Of a DNA stretch of 64,000 nt, positions 17,670 to 27,203 are shown piece after piece; within the stretch, counting starts at the first letter, position 1, and each line of letters opens with the position of its first letter. The position numbers and the translations under genes were made by a program. The DNA lies in the NCBI GenBank assembly GCA_023386835.1, contig JAEWIY010000216.1:1-64000 (forward strand), read 5' to 3'. The stretch is from Verrucomicrobiota bacterium (GTDB lineage: Bacteria > Verrucomicrobiota > Verrucomicrobiia > Opitutales > Opitutaceae). The notes beneath the pieces are model-generated. The model did not search any database, had not been told where the DNA came from, and was given only the letters and a program-made list of their open reading frames with translations.

Positions 17670-19925
17670 GTGAAGACGCTCCGTCTGACTTGCGGCTGGC
17701 TGGCCCTGTCGGTTCCGCTGACCATGAGCGCTGACACGCCTCTTTATCGCCAGCGCGATCAAGACGTGGAGAGCCGCGTGACGGATCTGCTCGATCGCAT
17801 GACGCTCGAGGAAAAGGTGCACCAGCTGCACCAGGGCAACGCTGGCGACGCCAATCCCAACAACCTCAGCGAACGCGCGGCGGATTTTCGCCCGACCTAC
17901 GGCTCGTACATTGTGGGTGGTCCGACCGTGCTCGATGGACGCAATGCGATCCAGCGCCGCGCCATGGAGGAGTCACGCCTGGGCATCCCGGTCATCTTCG
18001 GGGCCGACGTGATCCACGGCTATCGGACCATCTTTCCGATCCCACTGGCCCAAGCGTGCTCGTGGAACCCCGAGCTCGTCCGGCGCGCAGCGGAAGTTGC
18101 CGCGGCCGAGGCGCGCGCGCAAGGGATTGACTGGACCTTCGCCCCGATGGTGGATCACTGCGTCGATCCGCGTTGGGGACGAATCGCGGAAACGTTTGGT
18201 GAATCGCCCTACGCGTCCGGCGTTTTCGCGGCAGCGTCCGTGACCGGCTACCAGGGGGAGCCTCGCTACGGACCGAATTCGCTCGCGTCCTGCCTGAAGC
18301 ACTACGTGGGTTACGGCGCCTCGGAAGGCGGCCGCGACTACAGCGCGACCGACATCTCCCGACAGGTGTTGTGGGAACGCCATCTGCCGGCCTTCGAAGC
18401 GGGTGTCCGCGCTGGGGCGCGCACCGTCATGAGTGCGTTCAACGACCTCAACGGAATTCCGACAAGCGCGAATCCTTACACTCTGACGCACGTTCTGCGC
18501 GAGCGCTGGGGGTTCGACGGATTGGTGGTCTCCGATTGGAACTCGGTGTTGCAGCTGACGCACCAAGGGTTCGCCGCGGACACGAAGGAAGCGGTGCAGA
18601 AGGCGATTTCCGCGGGCGTCGACCTCGACATGGCCGACGGGCTGTACGTCGAACATCTGCAAGGCCTGGTCGAATCCGGCGTCGTGCCGCTGGCCACCGT
18701 CGACGAGGCAGTGCGGCGGGTCCTGCGGATCAAGTTCGAGCTCGGGCTGTTTGAGGCACCGTATCGGGAGCGCACGTCGCTGAGCGAAGCGCCGCCCACC
18801 GAGGAACACCTCGCGGTCGCGGAAGAACTGGCGTCGGAGTCAATCGTCCTGCTCAAGAACAACGGTATCCTGCCGCTGACAGCCCACCCTCGGAAGATCG
18901 CGGTGATCGGTCCGCTGGCTTCGCACCGCGCCGCGCTCCTTGGGAGCTGGGCCCAGCAGGGGCGCCCGGAGGAGACGCTCCCATTGCTCGAAGCATTGCG
19001 TGAGAGGCTGCCGCGCCCCGCGGCCTTGGAGCACTACACCGGCGGCTCGATTGATGCTCGCGAGCCGTTCGACTTCGCGCGCGCCACCGCGATCGCACAA
19101 GCCGCGGACGCCGTGGTGCTCTGCCTTGGTGAAGAGGCCTGGATGAGCGGTGAAAACGCGAGTCGCTCGACGTTGCGCCTTCCGGGCGAACAGGAGGCGT
19201 TGGCGCGCGCCGTCGCACAGACCGGGCGGCCGGTCATCCTCGTGGTCGTGAGCGGGCGCCCCATCGAGTTGCACGGGTTGGAGGCTGAAATGGCGGCGAT
19301 CCTCGCCACCTGGCAGGGCGGCTCGCGAGCCGGCGCCGCGCTGGCGGACATCCTGCTGGGCCGCCGGAATCCCTCCGGCCGGCTGGCGGTCACCTGGCCA
19401 CGGACGACCGGACAAATCCCGATCGCGCACATTCTGCGGCCACGGGCGCGGCTGGGTGAAGAAGGCGCGTACCGGGATCTCGATACCACGCCGTTGTACG
19501 AGTTCGGGCATGGGCTTGGGTATTCCCCGTTTGGTTACAGCGAAATCCGCCTGAGCGCCGATCGTGTGTCCTCGCACGAGCGCCTCATCGCCGAAGTGAC
19601 CGTCACCAACCGCGGCGATCGTGAGGGTGCGGAAACCGTTTTCTGGTTTGTCCGCGATCCGGCAGCCAGCATCACGCGCCCGCTGCGCGAGTTGAAGCAC
19701 TTCGAAAAAGCCACGCTTCGCCCCGGCGAAGCACGGATCTTCCGCTTCGAGATCATCCCGGAACGAGACCTGTCGTTCCCCGACCACGAGGGCCGACGTT
19801 GGCTCGAAGCGGGTGAATTCCGCCTCAGCGCCGGTCCCAGCACCGCCGTGTTCCACCTTACCGATGGCTTGCCGCCATCGTCCGCTCCCCTGCCCGTCCG
19901 TCTCCCGACCGCCCCACTCCCATGA
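17670..19925 (+). CDS. GH3 beta-glucosidase
   Basis: The 751-residue protein from GTG 17670 has a short hydrophobic N-terminus (LRLTCGWLALSVPLTMSA) that may be a signal peptide, then the GH3 barrel. The barrel contains KHYVGYGASEGGRDYSATDI and the nucleophile region GFDGLVVSDW (Asp289). The alpha/beta sandwich follows, with the likely acid/base Glu495 in MSGENASR, and then a C-terminal fibronectin-III-like domain from about 610. Full length for the family. It lies 12 nt after GH94 and overlaps the next gene by 4 bp (ATGA). A GH3 sophorose/sophorooligosaccharide beta-glucosidase accompanies GH94 in characterised beta-1,2-glucan systems, which supports that role here. Periplasmic rather than cytoplasmic location is likely if the signal is real. 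Confidence 0.9.
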   Translation: MKTLRLTCGWLALSVPLTMSADTPLYRQRDQDVESRVTDLLDRMTLEEKVHQLHQGNAGDANPNNLSERAADFRPTYGSYIVGGPTVLDGRNAIQRRAMEESRLGIPVIFGADVIHGYRTIFPIPLAQACSWNPELVRRAAEVAAAEARAQGIDWTFAPMVDHCVDPRWGRIAETFGESPYASGVFAAASVTGYQGEPRYGPNSLASCLKHYVGYGASEGGRDYSATDISRQVLWERHLPAFEAGVRAGARTVMSAFNDLNGIPTSANPYTLTHVLRERWGFDGLVVSDWNSVLQLTHQGFAADTKEAVQKAISAGVDLDMADGLYVEHLQGLVESGVVPLATVDEAVRRVLRIKFELGLFEAPYRERTSLSEAPPTEEHLAVAEELASESIVLLKNNGILPLTAHPRKIAVIGPLASHRAALLGSWAQQGRPEETLPLLEALRERLPRPAALEHYTGGSIDAREPFDFARATAIAQAADAVVLCLGEEAWMSGENASRSTLRLPGEQEALARAVAQTGRPVILVVVSGRPIELHGLEAEMAAILATWQGGSRAGAALADILLGRRNPSGRLAVTWPRTTGQIPIAHILRPRARLGEEGAYRDLDTTPLYEFGHGLGYSPFGYSEIRLSADRVSSHERLIAEVTVTNRGDREGAETVFWFVRDPAASITRPLRELKHFEKATLRPGEARIFRFEIIPERDLSFPDHEGRRWLEAGEFRLSAGPSTAVFHLTDGLPPSSAPLPVRLPTAPLP

Positions 19926-22105
19926 AGCTTCGCCAACTCCTGCCGTTCATGAGCCTGCTGCTCCCTGCTGCGGCGCAGTCCACCTATGACCGCCATGTCA
20001 TTTTCGCCAACAGCCTGACGGACGATGGATACGAATCCAGCCAGAGCTACCTCGTGGCCCCCAGCACCCTCGAACTCTTCGAGGGCAAAATCCCGGTCGA
20101 GAACGATCACTTCGTCAGCCCGCCCAACGCTCTCCGACTCAAATGGAAATCCGCGCCGGGCGGCGACTGGCGCATGACGGTGGAGGTCACCCGACGCTAC
20201 GCCCGTCCGTTCACGTTCGAAGGAAATGCGCTGACGTTCTGGGTGTATCCGGATTTTGAACTCACGGCGGAAAACTCGCCGCGGCTGTTTCTGCGCGATC
20301 GGCACGACAACGGGACGGCCTCGATCACCCTCGCCCGTGGCGACTCCCGGATTCCGGCGGGGCGCTGGACCCGCGTCGTCATTCCCCTGACCGAGCTGCG
20401 CGCCGGGCAGTACAACAGCACGGACGATCCGGCCTTCAACGTCGCCGACGCGTTGAGCATATCGTTCATGCAGGGGCTCGACGACAACGTGGACCACACC
20501 GTCTATTTCGACGACTTCCAGATCCGCAACGTCGACCAGGACGACTCCACGCCGCCGCCCGCGCCCCGCACGGCCAACGCGCGCGCCCACGAACGCCACT
20601 TCGAGATCACGTGGCCCCCCAGCGAGGCTCCTGACCTGCTCGAGTATCGGATCTATCGCTCGACCGACGGCACCGAGTTCCAGCCGATTGGCACGCAGCA
20701 GGGCCAATGGACGCGTTTCGTCGATTTCTTCGGCGAACCGGGGCAAGAGGCGAGCTATCGCGTGACCGCCGTCGACATCGCCGGCAACGAATCCGAGCCC
20801 TCGCCCGCCTCAGCCATGGCGCAAACGCGTCCGTTCTCGGATGACGAGTTGCTGACCATGGTCCAGGAAGCGTGTTTTCGTTACTACTGGGATGCCGGTC
20901 ATCCGAAGGCGGGACTGGCGCCGGAGGTTCTGCCGGGTGACCCGAATTTGCTGGCGCTTGGTGGAAGCGGATTTGGCGTCATGGCTCTGATCGTGGGCGC
21001 TGAACGCGCGTTTGAACCCCGTGATCAAGTCGCCGAACGCATGCTGAAGATCGTGCGTTTCCTGGCCGCGGCTGATCGTTTCCATGGAGTCTGGCCGCAC
21101 TTCCTCGATGGCGACACCGGCAAGACCGTCCCCTTCTTCGGCAAGTACGACAACGGCGGCGACCTCGTTGAAACTGCATTCATGATCCAGGGGTTGCTCG
21201 CGGCCCGGCAGTACTTCCGCCGCGACAATCCGGTCGAGCGCGAGATTCGGGAGACCATCACGCGCCTGTGGGAGGAAGTGGAATGGGATTGGTATCGAAA
21301 GGACCCCGACAGCCCGCGTCTTTACTGGCACTGGTCGCCAGACGTCGGTTTCCACATCAGCCATCCGCTCATCGGCTGGAACGAGACGATGATCATTTAC
21401 CTGCTCGCCATCGCCTCGCCGAAACACGCGATTCCCGCCGAGATGTGGCATACCGGCTGGGCGGATACGTCGCCCTACGGGGTTCATTATCGGCGCACGT
21501 GGGGTCGCACCACGCTGGGTGACACGTTCGTCAATGGCGGCACATTCAACGGTCAGGACCTCGAGGTCGGTGTCGGCTCGGGTGGCGACCTGTTTTTCGT
21601 GCACTTTTCCTATCTGGGCTTTGACCCGCGTGGGAAACGCGACCGCTACACCAACTACTTCAAAAACAACCGCGCGATCACTCGCATCAACCACGCCTAC
21701 TGTGTCGAGAACCCGCGGAAGTTTAAAGGCTACGCGGCCGACTGCTGGGGATTGTCGGTCGGCATCAATTCCGGCGGCGGTCGCCCCGAACCCCGAGCCG
21801 ACAACGGGACGATCAGCGTCATGGCCGCGCTCGCCTCGATGCCCTACACGCCGGATGAATCGCTGGCGGCGCTCAAACACTTCTACCGTCAGCTCGGCCG
21901 GAAGGTTTTTGGGATCTACGGATTCCACGACGGCTTCAACCGCACGCAAAACTGGTTCGAAGAAGTGTACATGGCGCTCAACCAGGCGCCCATCACCGTG
22001 ATGATTGAAAACCACCGCACGGGTCTCGTCTGGGATCAGTTCATGGCGAATCCCGAAATCCAGCCGGCACTCGACGCCATCGGTTTTCAGCCGGACGAAG
22101 ACTGA
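19922..22105 (+). CDS. Second exported GH144-like glucanase with CBM-like and FnIII domains
   Basis: This 727-residue protein has a signal peptide cleaved near residue 19 (LLPAAAQS). A jelly-roll-like module (about 25-205) resembles a carbohydrate-binding domain with VYFDDFQIRN at its end. A fibronectin-III-like module (about 210-300) is followed by a PF10091 glycoamylase-type catalytic domain (about 305-720). The catalytic domain shares its overall layout with the 4892 gene, including GGSGFGVMALIVGAER and ENHRTGLVWDQF. ATG overlaps the GH3 stop as ATGA, so it is the last gene of the operon. Two different PF10091 enzymes with different accessory domains suggest division of labour on the same glucan, for instance polymer versus oligomer or surface versus periplasm. 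Confidence 0.82.
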   Translation: MKLRQLLPFMSLLLPAAAQSTYDRHVIFANSLTDDGYESSQSYLVAPSTLELFEGKIPVENDHFVSPPNALRLKWKSAPGGDWRMTVEVTRRYARPFTFEGNALTFWVYPDFELTAENSPRLFLRDRHDNGTASITLARGDSRIPAGRWTRVVIPLTELRAGQYNSTDDPAFNVADALSISFMQGLDDNVDHTVYFDDFQIRNVDQDDSTPPPAPRTANARAHERHFEITWPPSEAPDLLEYRIYRSTDGTEFQPIGTQQGQWTRFVDFFGEPGQEASYRVTAVDIAGNESEPSPASAMAQTRPFSDDELLTMVQEACFRYYWDAGHPKAGLAPEVLPGDPNLLALGGSGFGVMALIVGAERAFEPRDQVAERMLKIVRFLAAADRFHGVWPHFLDGDTGKTVPFFGKYDNGGDLVETAFMIQGLLAARQYFRRDNPVEREIRETITRLWEEVEWDWYRKDPDSPRLYWHWSPDVGFHISHPLIGWNETMIIYLLAIASPKHAIPAEMWHTGWADTSPYGVHYRRTWGRTTLGDTFVNGGTFNGQDLEVGVGSGGDLFFVHFSYLGFDPRGKRDRYTNYFKNNRAITRINHAYCVENPRKFKGYAADCWGLSVGINSGGGRPEPRADNGTISVMAALASMPYTPDESLAALKHFYRQLGRKVFGIYGFHDGFNRTQNWFEEVYMALNQAPITVMIENHRTGLVWDQFMANPEIQPALDAIGFQPDED

Positions 22106-22191
22106 ACGCCCCGGCCACCCACGGGCGCTGCCGACGCCAACGTTGCGGCGACCTTGCTTCTTCGTTCGCTGCCGCTCGAACGGTCGTCGCC

Positions 22192-24306
22192 TCAGCCGTT
22201 CGTGCGGCTGCGGGAAAAAGCGGCGGCCAGCGTCTGGTCGAGCAAGGCCACACTGATGGGTTTCGTCAGGTGCGCCACGAAGCCGGCTTCGTTGCTGCGC
22301 GCGACGTCTTCATGCATGCCGTAACCGGTCAGCGCGATGCCTGGAATCCCGTGCCGGTCCCGCAGCGACTTCATCAACGTGTAGCCGTCGCTGTCGGGCA
22401 GCCCGATATCGGACAACACGAGATCGAACGTGCCCACCTCGGCAGCCTCAAGCGCGGCGCTGGCCGTGCCCACCGGAACGACATCGTATCCGCGGCGCAC
22501 CAACAGGCGGGTCAATGGCGCACGCGTCGGCTCGTGGTCCTCCACCAGCAAAATTCGTCCGCCCGAGGGCTTGGAGCCGGAGTTGTTGTTCACCGTCAGG
22601 GCCGGCGCGGCGTCGGGGCCCGTGAGACCCGCCGCGACCATCAACTCGTCGGGCTGCAAGATCAGCGGCAGGCGGACCACGAAGGTTGAGCCCCGGTCGC
22701 GCCCCTGGCTATGCGCCTCGATTTCGCCGGAGTGCAGCTCAATGAGCTTCCGGCTGATCGCCAAACCAAGCCCAAGCCCGCCGAACTGGTGATTCCGACC
22801 GGAAGCGGCGTGGTCGCCTTGGACAAACGCCCCAAAAATCCGATCCACCTCATGCGGCTCAAGGCCGATGCCTGTATCCGTAATGGTGATCACCAGTTGC
22901 TGCGTAATCTCGTCGACGCGGCTCGTGACGGAGATCGCGCCACCCGCGGGCGTGAACTTCACGGCGTTCTTCAACAGATTCCAGAACACCTGCTGCAGCC
23001 GCGCCGAGTCGCCCTTCACCTTGCTGCGCGTCGCCTGCAAATCCACTGCCAGCGCCAGCGCCCGTGCAGTCGCATCCGCCCGCACCGTGACCAAGGCGTC
23101 ACGCAACGTGTCATGCACGTCCACCACCGTGGCCTCGAGCGCCGTCTTTCCGTGCGCGATCCGGGTCAGGTCGAGCAGGTCATCGATCAGGCGAGCCTCC
23201 AGCAGGGCGTTCTTCTCAATGACACGAAACGCCTCGCGGGCTTCCGCCGGAAACTGCGGGTTGGCCGCCGAATCACTCGCCAGCAGCAGCACGGGATTGA
23301 GCGGCGTCCGCAACTCATGCGAGAGCGCGGCCAGAAAATCATCCTTCGCTCGCGAAGCGGCGAGAACGTCACGCTCCCGCGCCGCCCGATCGACCGCCAG
23401 CCCCACGTAGCGCGCCACGCGCGACAACACCGCCCGATCGCTGGAGGGGATTGTCTCCTTGTGATAGCTGCCGAACGAGACGAGACCGATCACACGATCG
23501 CCGATCCACATCGGGAAGCAGCAGCAGGCCCGCAACCCGAGCTCGCGCAACGACTCAAGGTGCGACGCGATCGTCACCGGTAGTGACGATTCACCGACAG
23601 GCCCCGTCACTGGGTCCAGCGATGACACCGGCAGCACGGCCAACAGGTCTCGCTGCTTGGGCGAAACGCCACCGGCCGCGTTGAGGTGCAGTGTCGTGCG
23701 CGAGGAACCCAGCAGGTAACTGAAATAGGCGTCCAACCCGAGCGACGGCAGCAGCAGCGGGAAGATCTCCGCCACGTCCTTCGCCGGATCGCGGGACTGC
23801 AGCAACGCGCCCAACGCCGTCGACAGCAACCGGTCGAGCTCCTGCTGGCGGTGCAGGATCGCGGCCTGGATCTCGCGTTGCGTCACGTCCTCGATGATCG
23901 TGATGGTGCCGACGACCTTCTGCGCATCGGTGAGCGGTGCCACCCGCGCCGTCTGCAGCATATGCGCCACCTCATCCTGCCGGCTCACCGGCGGGAACGG
24001 CAGCAGGTACTTGTGCAGCGCCGCCGATAAGACGCTGATCTCGCCCGTCAACGCGCGTTCAAACCGCTCCTGATGCCGCGCCTCCAGTTGCGGATAAAGG
24101 TCGATCAAACGCCGACCGATCACCTCTCCCGCCGACTTGCCGCTGTGCACGGCCATCCAGCGGTTCCAGCTGTCGATCCGCAGCTCCGTATCAGTCGTGA
24201 AAATACCGTACGGAGCAATCTCCTGCATCCAGCGCGCGACAAACGCCCCCGAGCCCGGGAACCCGCCATCGCGGTGTTCCGGTTTCACTACGGGGGGTGC
24301 GCTCAC
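22192..24306 (-). CDS. Hybrid histidine kinase with PAS, GAF and receiver domains
   Basis: The protein has 704 residues from GTG 24306. This start overlaps the cheC stop by 4 bp (GTGA), as elsewhere in this operon; an in-frame TTG at 24327 would add 7 residues. The order is a PAS domain (about 25-150), a GAF domain (about 165-310), HisKA with LSHELRTPLNP (His330), an HATPase with NLLKNAVKFT and GGLGLGLAISR, and a receiver with Asp633 in LVLSDIGLPDSDGY. There is no membrane segment, so it is a cytosolic sensor. As the last gene of a chemosensory operon it may be the output or an auxiliary input of that pathway. The GAF ligand is unknown. Confidence 0.88.
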   Translation of the reverse strand: MSAPPVVKPEHRDGGFPGSGAFVARWMQEIAPYGIFTTDTELRIDSWNRWMAVHSGKSAGEVIGRRLIDLYPQLEARHQERFERALTGEISVLSAALHKYLLPFPPVSRQDEVAHMLQTARVAPLTDAQKVVGTITIIEDVTQREIQAAILHRQQELDRLLSTALGALLQSRDPAKDVAEIFPLLLPSLGLDAYFSYLLGSSRTTLHLNAAGGVSPKQRDLLAVLPVSSLDPVTGPVGESSLPVTIASHLESLRELGLRACCCFPMWIGDRVIGLVSFGSYHKETIPSSDRAVLSRVARYVGLAVDRAARERDVLAASRAKDDFLAALSHELRTPLNPVLLLASDSAANPQFPAEAREAFRVIEKNALLEARLIDDLLDLTRIAHGKTALEATVVDVHDTLRDALVTVRADATARALALAVDLQATRSKVKGDSARLQQVFWNLLKNAVKFTPAGGAISVTSRVDEITQQLVITITDTGIGLEPHEVDRIFGAFVQGDHAASGRNHQFGGLGLGLAISRKLIELHSGEIEAHSQGRDRGSTFVVRLPLILQPDELMVAAGLTGPDAAPALTVNNNSGSKPSGGRILLVEDHEPTRAPLTRLLVRRGYDVVPVGTASAALEAAEVGTFDLVLSDIGLPDSDGYTLMKSLRDRHGIPGIALTGYGMHEDVARSNEAGFVAHLTKPISVALLDQTLAAAFSRSRTNG

Positions 24307-24923
24307 TGGATCTGGCGGTTCTCCCAATGCTCAAGCTCCTGCAGCAGGCGGTCCAAAGACGAGATCCCCAAGACAATCACCAAGTAACCGCTGACATCCC
24401 GCGCCCGGACATAGAAGCGGGTGTGGATCATCAGCCCATAACGCAACTGCTCGTTCACCTCGCGGCTCACCGTCTGCAGGACGCGCCGCACGCCGTCGAT
24501 GTGCAGCCGCGGCACCGCAAAGTTTAGATGAACATCCAGCAGGTTGCCAAATACTCCCAGGCAGGCATTGAGCAGGATGTTGCCCACCTCCGTGATGATT
24601 TCGCGGGCACTGGAGTCCAACTCGACCGCCTCCAGGCGATCTTCGGTCAACAGCTGGCTCAGCACGCGGGCGGCGTACTCATCCAGAACGAGCAACGCGG
24701 TGCCGGAAATCGGCCCCGAAAACACCTGCGTGACACTCGCGGCATCCTTCTCGATCACCCGCTCGAGGAACGGCGCGATGGCTTCGATGTCGTGCATCGT
24801 CACCTGCGGCACCTCCAGGTTGATCCGGTACCCGGTGAGTTCGGACAGTGCACCGGCCGCCCGGCCGTAGCCGATGTTGATCAGCTCCGTCAGCGCATCC
24901 TTCTGGTCAAGGCTCAGTTCCAC
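24303..24923 (-). CDS. cheC: CheC-type CheY-P phosphatase
   Basis: This 206-residue protein has two copies of the CheC helix motif. The first, DALTELINIGYGRAAGALSE (from residue 9), fits the D/S-x3-E-x2-N active-site pattern exactly. The second, REIITEVGNILLNA, keeps E-x2-N but has Glu where Asp or Ser is usual. CheC removes phosphate from CheY and often works with CheD, which is not in the window. It starts at GTG 24923 inside the cheY gene (10-bp overlap) and overlaps the downstream kinase by 4 bp, so it is tightly coupled to both. Confidence 0.88.
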   Translation of the reverse strand: MELSLDQKDALTELINIGYGRAAGALSELTGYRINLEVPQVTMHDIEAIAPFLERVIEKDAASVTQVFSGPISGTALLVLDEYAARVLSQLLTEDRLEAVELDSSAREIITEVGNILLNACLGVFGNLLDVHLNFAVPRLHIDGVRRVLQTVSREVNEQLRYGLMIHTRFYVRARDVSGYLVIVLGISSLDRLLQELEHWENRQIQ

Positions 24924-25291
24924 ACGTGCCTCCCTTGCAGGACCAGGTCGAGCACGCCCACGAGGGCGTCGCGATTCACCGGTTTGTTGAGGATGGCTTT
25001 GGCGCCCGCCTCCTTCACCTGCTGGGCCGTGGAGCGCTGAATGTCGGCGGTAACGATAATGACCCGGACCTCCGGATCAATCGTACGCATCTTTTCGAGC
25101 ACCTCGAGTCCGTACATGCCACTCATGACCATGTCCAGCACCACCACATCGTGCCGCTGGAGGTAGAACCGTTCCAAAGCTTGAGCGCCGTCAGACGCCT
25201 CTTCGACGGTGTGGTGCATCTCCTCCAGCAACTGGCGGAGTCTCCGCCTCGCCAGGCTGGAATCGTCTACGACAAGGATCTTTACACTCAT
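24914..25291 (-). CDS. cheY: CheY-like single-domain response regulator
   Basis: This 125-residue stand-alone receiver has the acidic pair VVDDSS at the N-terminus, phospho-accepting Asp53 in VVLDMVMSG, Thr in IIVTAD and Lys in LNKPVN. There is no output domain, so it should signal by binding a partner such as a motor or another protein. It is coupled to cheB upstream (4-bp ATGA overlap) and to cheC downstream. The usual flagellar-motor partner is not encoded here. Confidence 0.93.
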   Translation of the reverse strand: MSVKILVVDDSSLARRRLRQLLEEMHHTVEEASDGAQALERFYLQRHDVVVLDMVMSGMYGLEVLEKMRTIDPEVRVIIVTADIQRSTAQQVKEAGAKAILNKPVNRDALVGVLDLVLQGRHVWN

Positions 25292-26340
25292 AATCGGGCA
25301 ATGATGGCCGCGGCCATCTCCTCCAAGGGAACAACGGAGTCACTCAAACCGGCCTCCTCCACTGAGCGTGGCATACCATAGATAACGCAACTTTTTTCAG
25401 CTTCGGTCATCACGCATCCGCCCTTCGCTTTTATCCACGCGCTACCTTCCTTGCCGTCGTCTCCCATCCCGGTCATCACGACGCCCAGCACGCGGTCGCT
25501 GTACACTTCGGCAGCTGATTTGAACATCACATCGACCGACGGCCGGTGGATCTTCTCCAATGGCTGGAGGGGCAACTGGGCCACCACTTCGCCGTTCGGC
25601 CGGCGCTCAAACACCAAATGCCGGCCTGCCGCGGCCAATAGAATCCGACCGGGACGAACGACGTCACCATCGGCGGCCTCCTTCACCTCCAACGCGCAGA
25701 CCTCATTCAACTTCTCCGCAAACAAGGCGGTGTAGCCGAGCGGCATGTGGAGCACGACCGCAATAGGCACCGGGAAATTGGCGGCAAACTGGGGTAGCAG
25801 ATAACGCAACGCCTGGGGTCCGCCCGTGGATATCCCGATCACGATCAGATCTACGTTGACGGCGGGAGGTGCCACGATGGCGGCCGGGCGCTCCGGCACC
25901 ACAGCGGGTGGCCGTTGACGGACCAGGTTCGCCACCGGCACCTGCATGGCCTCACGGACGTGCTGCAACAGCGTCCGGCGGATCGAACGCAGGTCGTCCG
26001 TCGCCATCGCGCTCGGCTTCTGGATCGCATCGATCGCCCCGGCGCTCAATGCCTCGACCACCTCCGCCGCATCCTGCGCCGCCGCCGACACAATCAGGAT
26101 CGGCAACGGGCGTACTTCCATCTGGCGGCGCACGAACCCGACCCCATCGAGCCGCGGCATTCGGAGGTCGCAGATCACCAGATCCGGACGCAGCCGTTCC
26201 GCCATTTCCAAGGCCTCCTCGCCATCGCGAGCGGTGCCGACCACGTCGACCAACGGACTCGACGCCAGGATCTCCCGCACGACCTTCCGGGCGAACGCGG
26301 AGTCGTCCACCACCAGAACCCGAATCAAGGACGCGGTCAT
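25288..26340 (-). CDS. cheB: CheB receptor methylesterase with receiver domain
   Basis: This 350-residue protein has an N-terminal receiver (VVDDSAFARK, Asp in LVICDLRMPRLDG) joined by a proline-rich linker (about 140-165) to the CheB methylesterase/deamidase domain. The Ser-His-Asp triad is visible in GISTGGPQALR, VVLHMPLG and MTGMGDDGKEG. It removes methyl groups from receptor glutamates and opposes the cheR product. The gene overlaps both neighbours by 4 bp. Length and motifs are standard. Confidence 0.95.
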   Translation of the reverse strand: MTASLIRVLVVDDSAFARKVVREILASSPLVDVVGTARDGEEALEMAERLRPDLVICDLRMPRLDGVGFVRRQMEVRPLPILIVSAAAQDAAEVVEALSAGAIDAIQKPSAMATDDLRSIRRTLLQHVREAMQVPVANLVRQRPPAVVPERPAAIVAPPAVNVDLIVIGISTGGPQALRYLLPQFAANFPVPIAVVLHMPLGYTALFAEKLNEVCALEVKEAADGDVVRPGRILLAAAGRHLVFERRPNGEVVAQLPLQPLEKIHRPSVDVMFKSAAEVYSDRVLGVVMTGMGDDGKEGSAWIKAKGGCVMTEAEKSCVIYGMPRSVEEAGLSDSVVPLEEMAAAIIARL

Positions 26341-27203
26341 ACCTTCGCGGTCACTCCGGTGCGACGATACGCAAACGCACCGCCCACCTCATTCAGTTCG
26401 AACTCGTCCGTGATTTTCAGCAAAGTCTCGGATGCCCCGATGAACAGGTGCCCCCTTTCCGACATCCGGTCGGCAAAGTGTCCCGCCACCTTGGCGATGG
26501 ATTGGTTGGAGAAATAAATAAAGACGTTGCGACAGAAGATGACCTGCAGCGTGCCCAGATCGGCGTACCCGGTCGGGTCCACGAGGTTGGCCCAACGAAA
26601 GGACACCCGCGACGCCAACTCCGGACGAAGGCGATCGCCCTCTGGTGTCGGCATGAAGTACTTGGCGCGCAACTCGGGCGGCAGACTCCGGAAGGAGCGT
26701 TCGCGAAAAACGCCGGCGCGGGCCCGCGCGAGCGCCGCCTCGCTGCCGTCACTCGCGGGGATTTCGATCGGATGACGTCCCCAGCCCGCCTCCTCCAACG
26801 CCATCGCAAGGCTGTACGGCTCCTCACCCGTTGCGCACGCCGCACTCCAGATCCGCAGGGGCCGGTCCTGTCGGCTGAACCACTCGGGCACGACGGCGTC
26901 GACCAGCGCTTTCACCTGGTCGAACTCCCGCCAGAAGTACGTCTCCTGGACGGAGAACGCGTCCATCACCCGCCGCCATTCCTCGGGGCCCTTCTCCTCG
27001 TATTTGAGAATATAGTAGTAATCGAGGAACGACAGGCAGCCGTGCGCGTGCGCGCGCGGTTTCAGCTTGTCGAGCATCAGTTCGAGACGCTCGTCGTCAA
27101 AGTAGACGCCCGTGCGCTCGTGCACCAAATCCCGCAACAAACGTGCAACCGTGTCAGGGATCGGCAGGAGAGGAGCGGCGCCGGGCACCGGGTGAAAGGT
27201 CAT
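26337..27203 (-). CDS. cheR: CheR receptor methyltransferase
   Basis: This 288-residue protein has an N-terminal helical CheR domain followed by a SAM-dependent methyltransferase fold. The SAM motif IWSAACATGEEPYSLAMAL is at about 120-138 and NVFIYF lies near 230. It transfers methyl groups to glutamates of chemoreceptors, here presumably the soluble receptor encoded immediately upstream. ATG 27203 overlaps the receptor stop by 4 bp. There is no TPR extension and no C-terminal pentapeptide-binding insert that I can recognise. Confidence 0.95.
   Translation of the reverse strand: MTFHPVPGAAPLLPIPDTVARLLRDLVHERTGVYFDDERLELMLDKLKPRAHAHGCLSFLDYYYILKYEEKGPEEWRRVMDAFSVQETYFWREFDQVKALVDAVVPEWFSRQDRPLRIWSAACATGEEPYSLAMALEEAGWGRHPIEIPASDGSEAALARARAGVFRERSFRSLPPELRAKYFMPTPEGDRLRPELASRVSFRWANLVDPTGYADLGTLQVIFCRNVFIYFSNQSIAKVAGHFADRMSERGHLFIGASETLLKITDEFELNEVGGAFAYRRTGVTAKV

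Noticed and set aside
22106..22191. Hairpin CGTTCG/CGAACG at 22163-22182 between convergent genes
   Set aside because: Only a 6-bp stem without a T-run; too weak to call a terminator.
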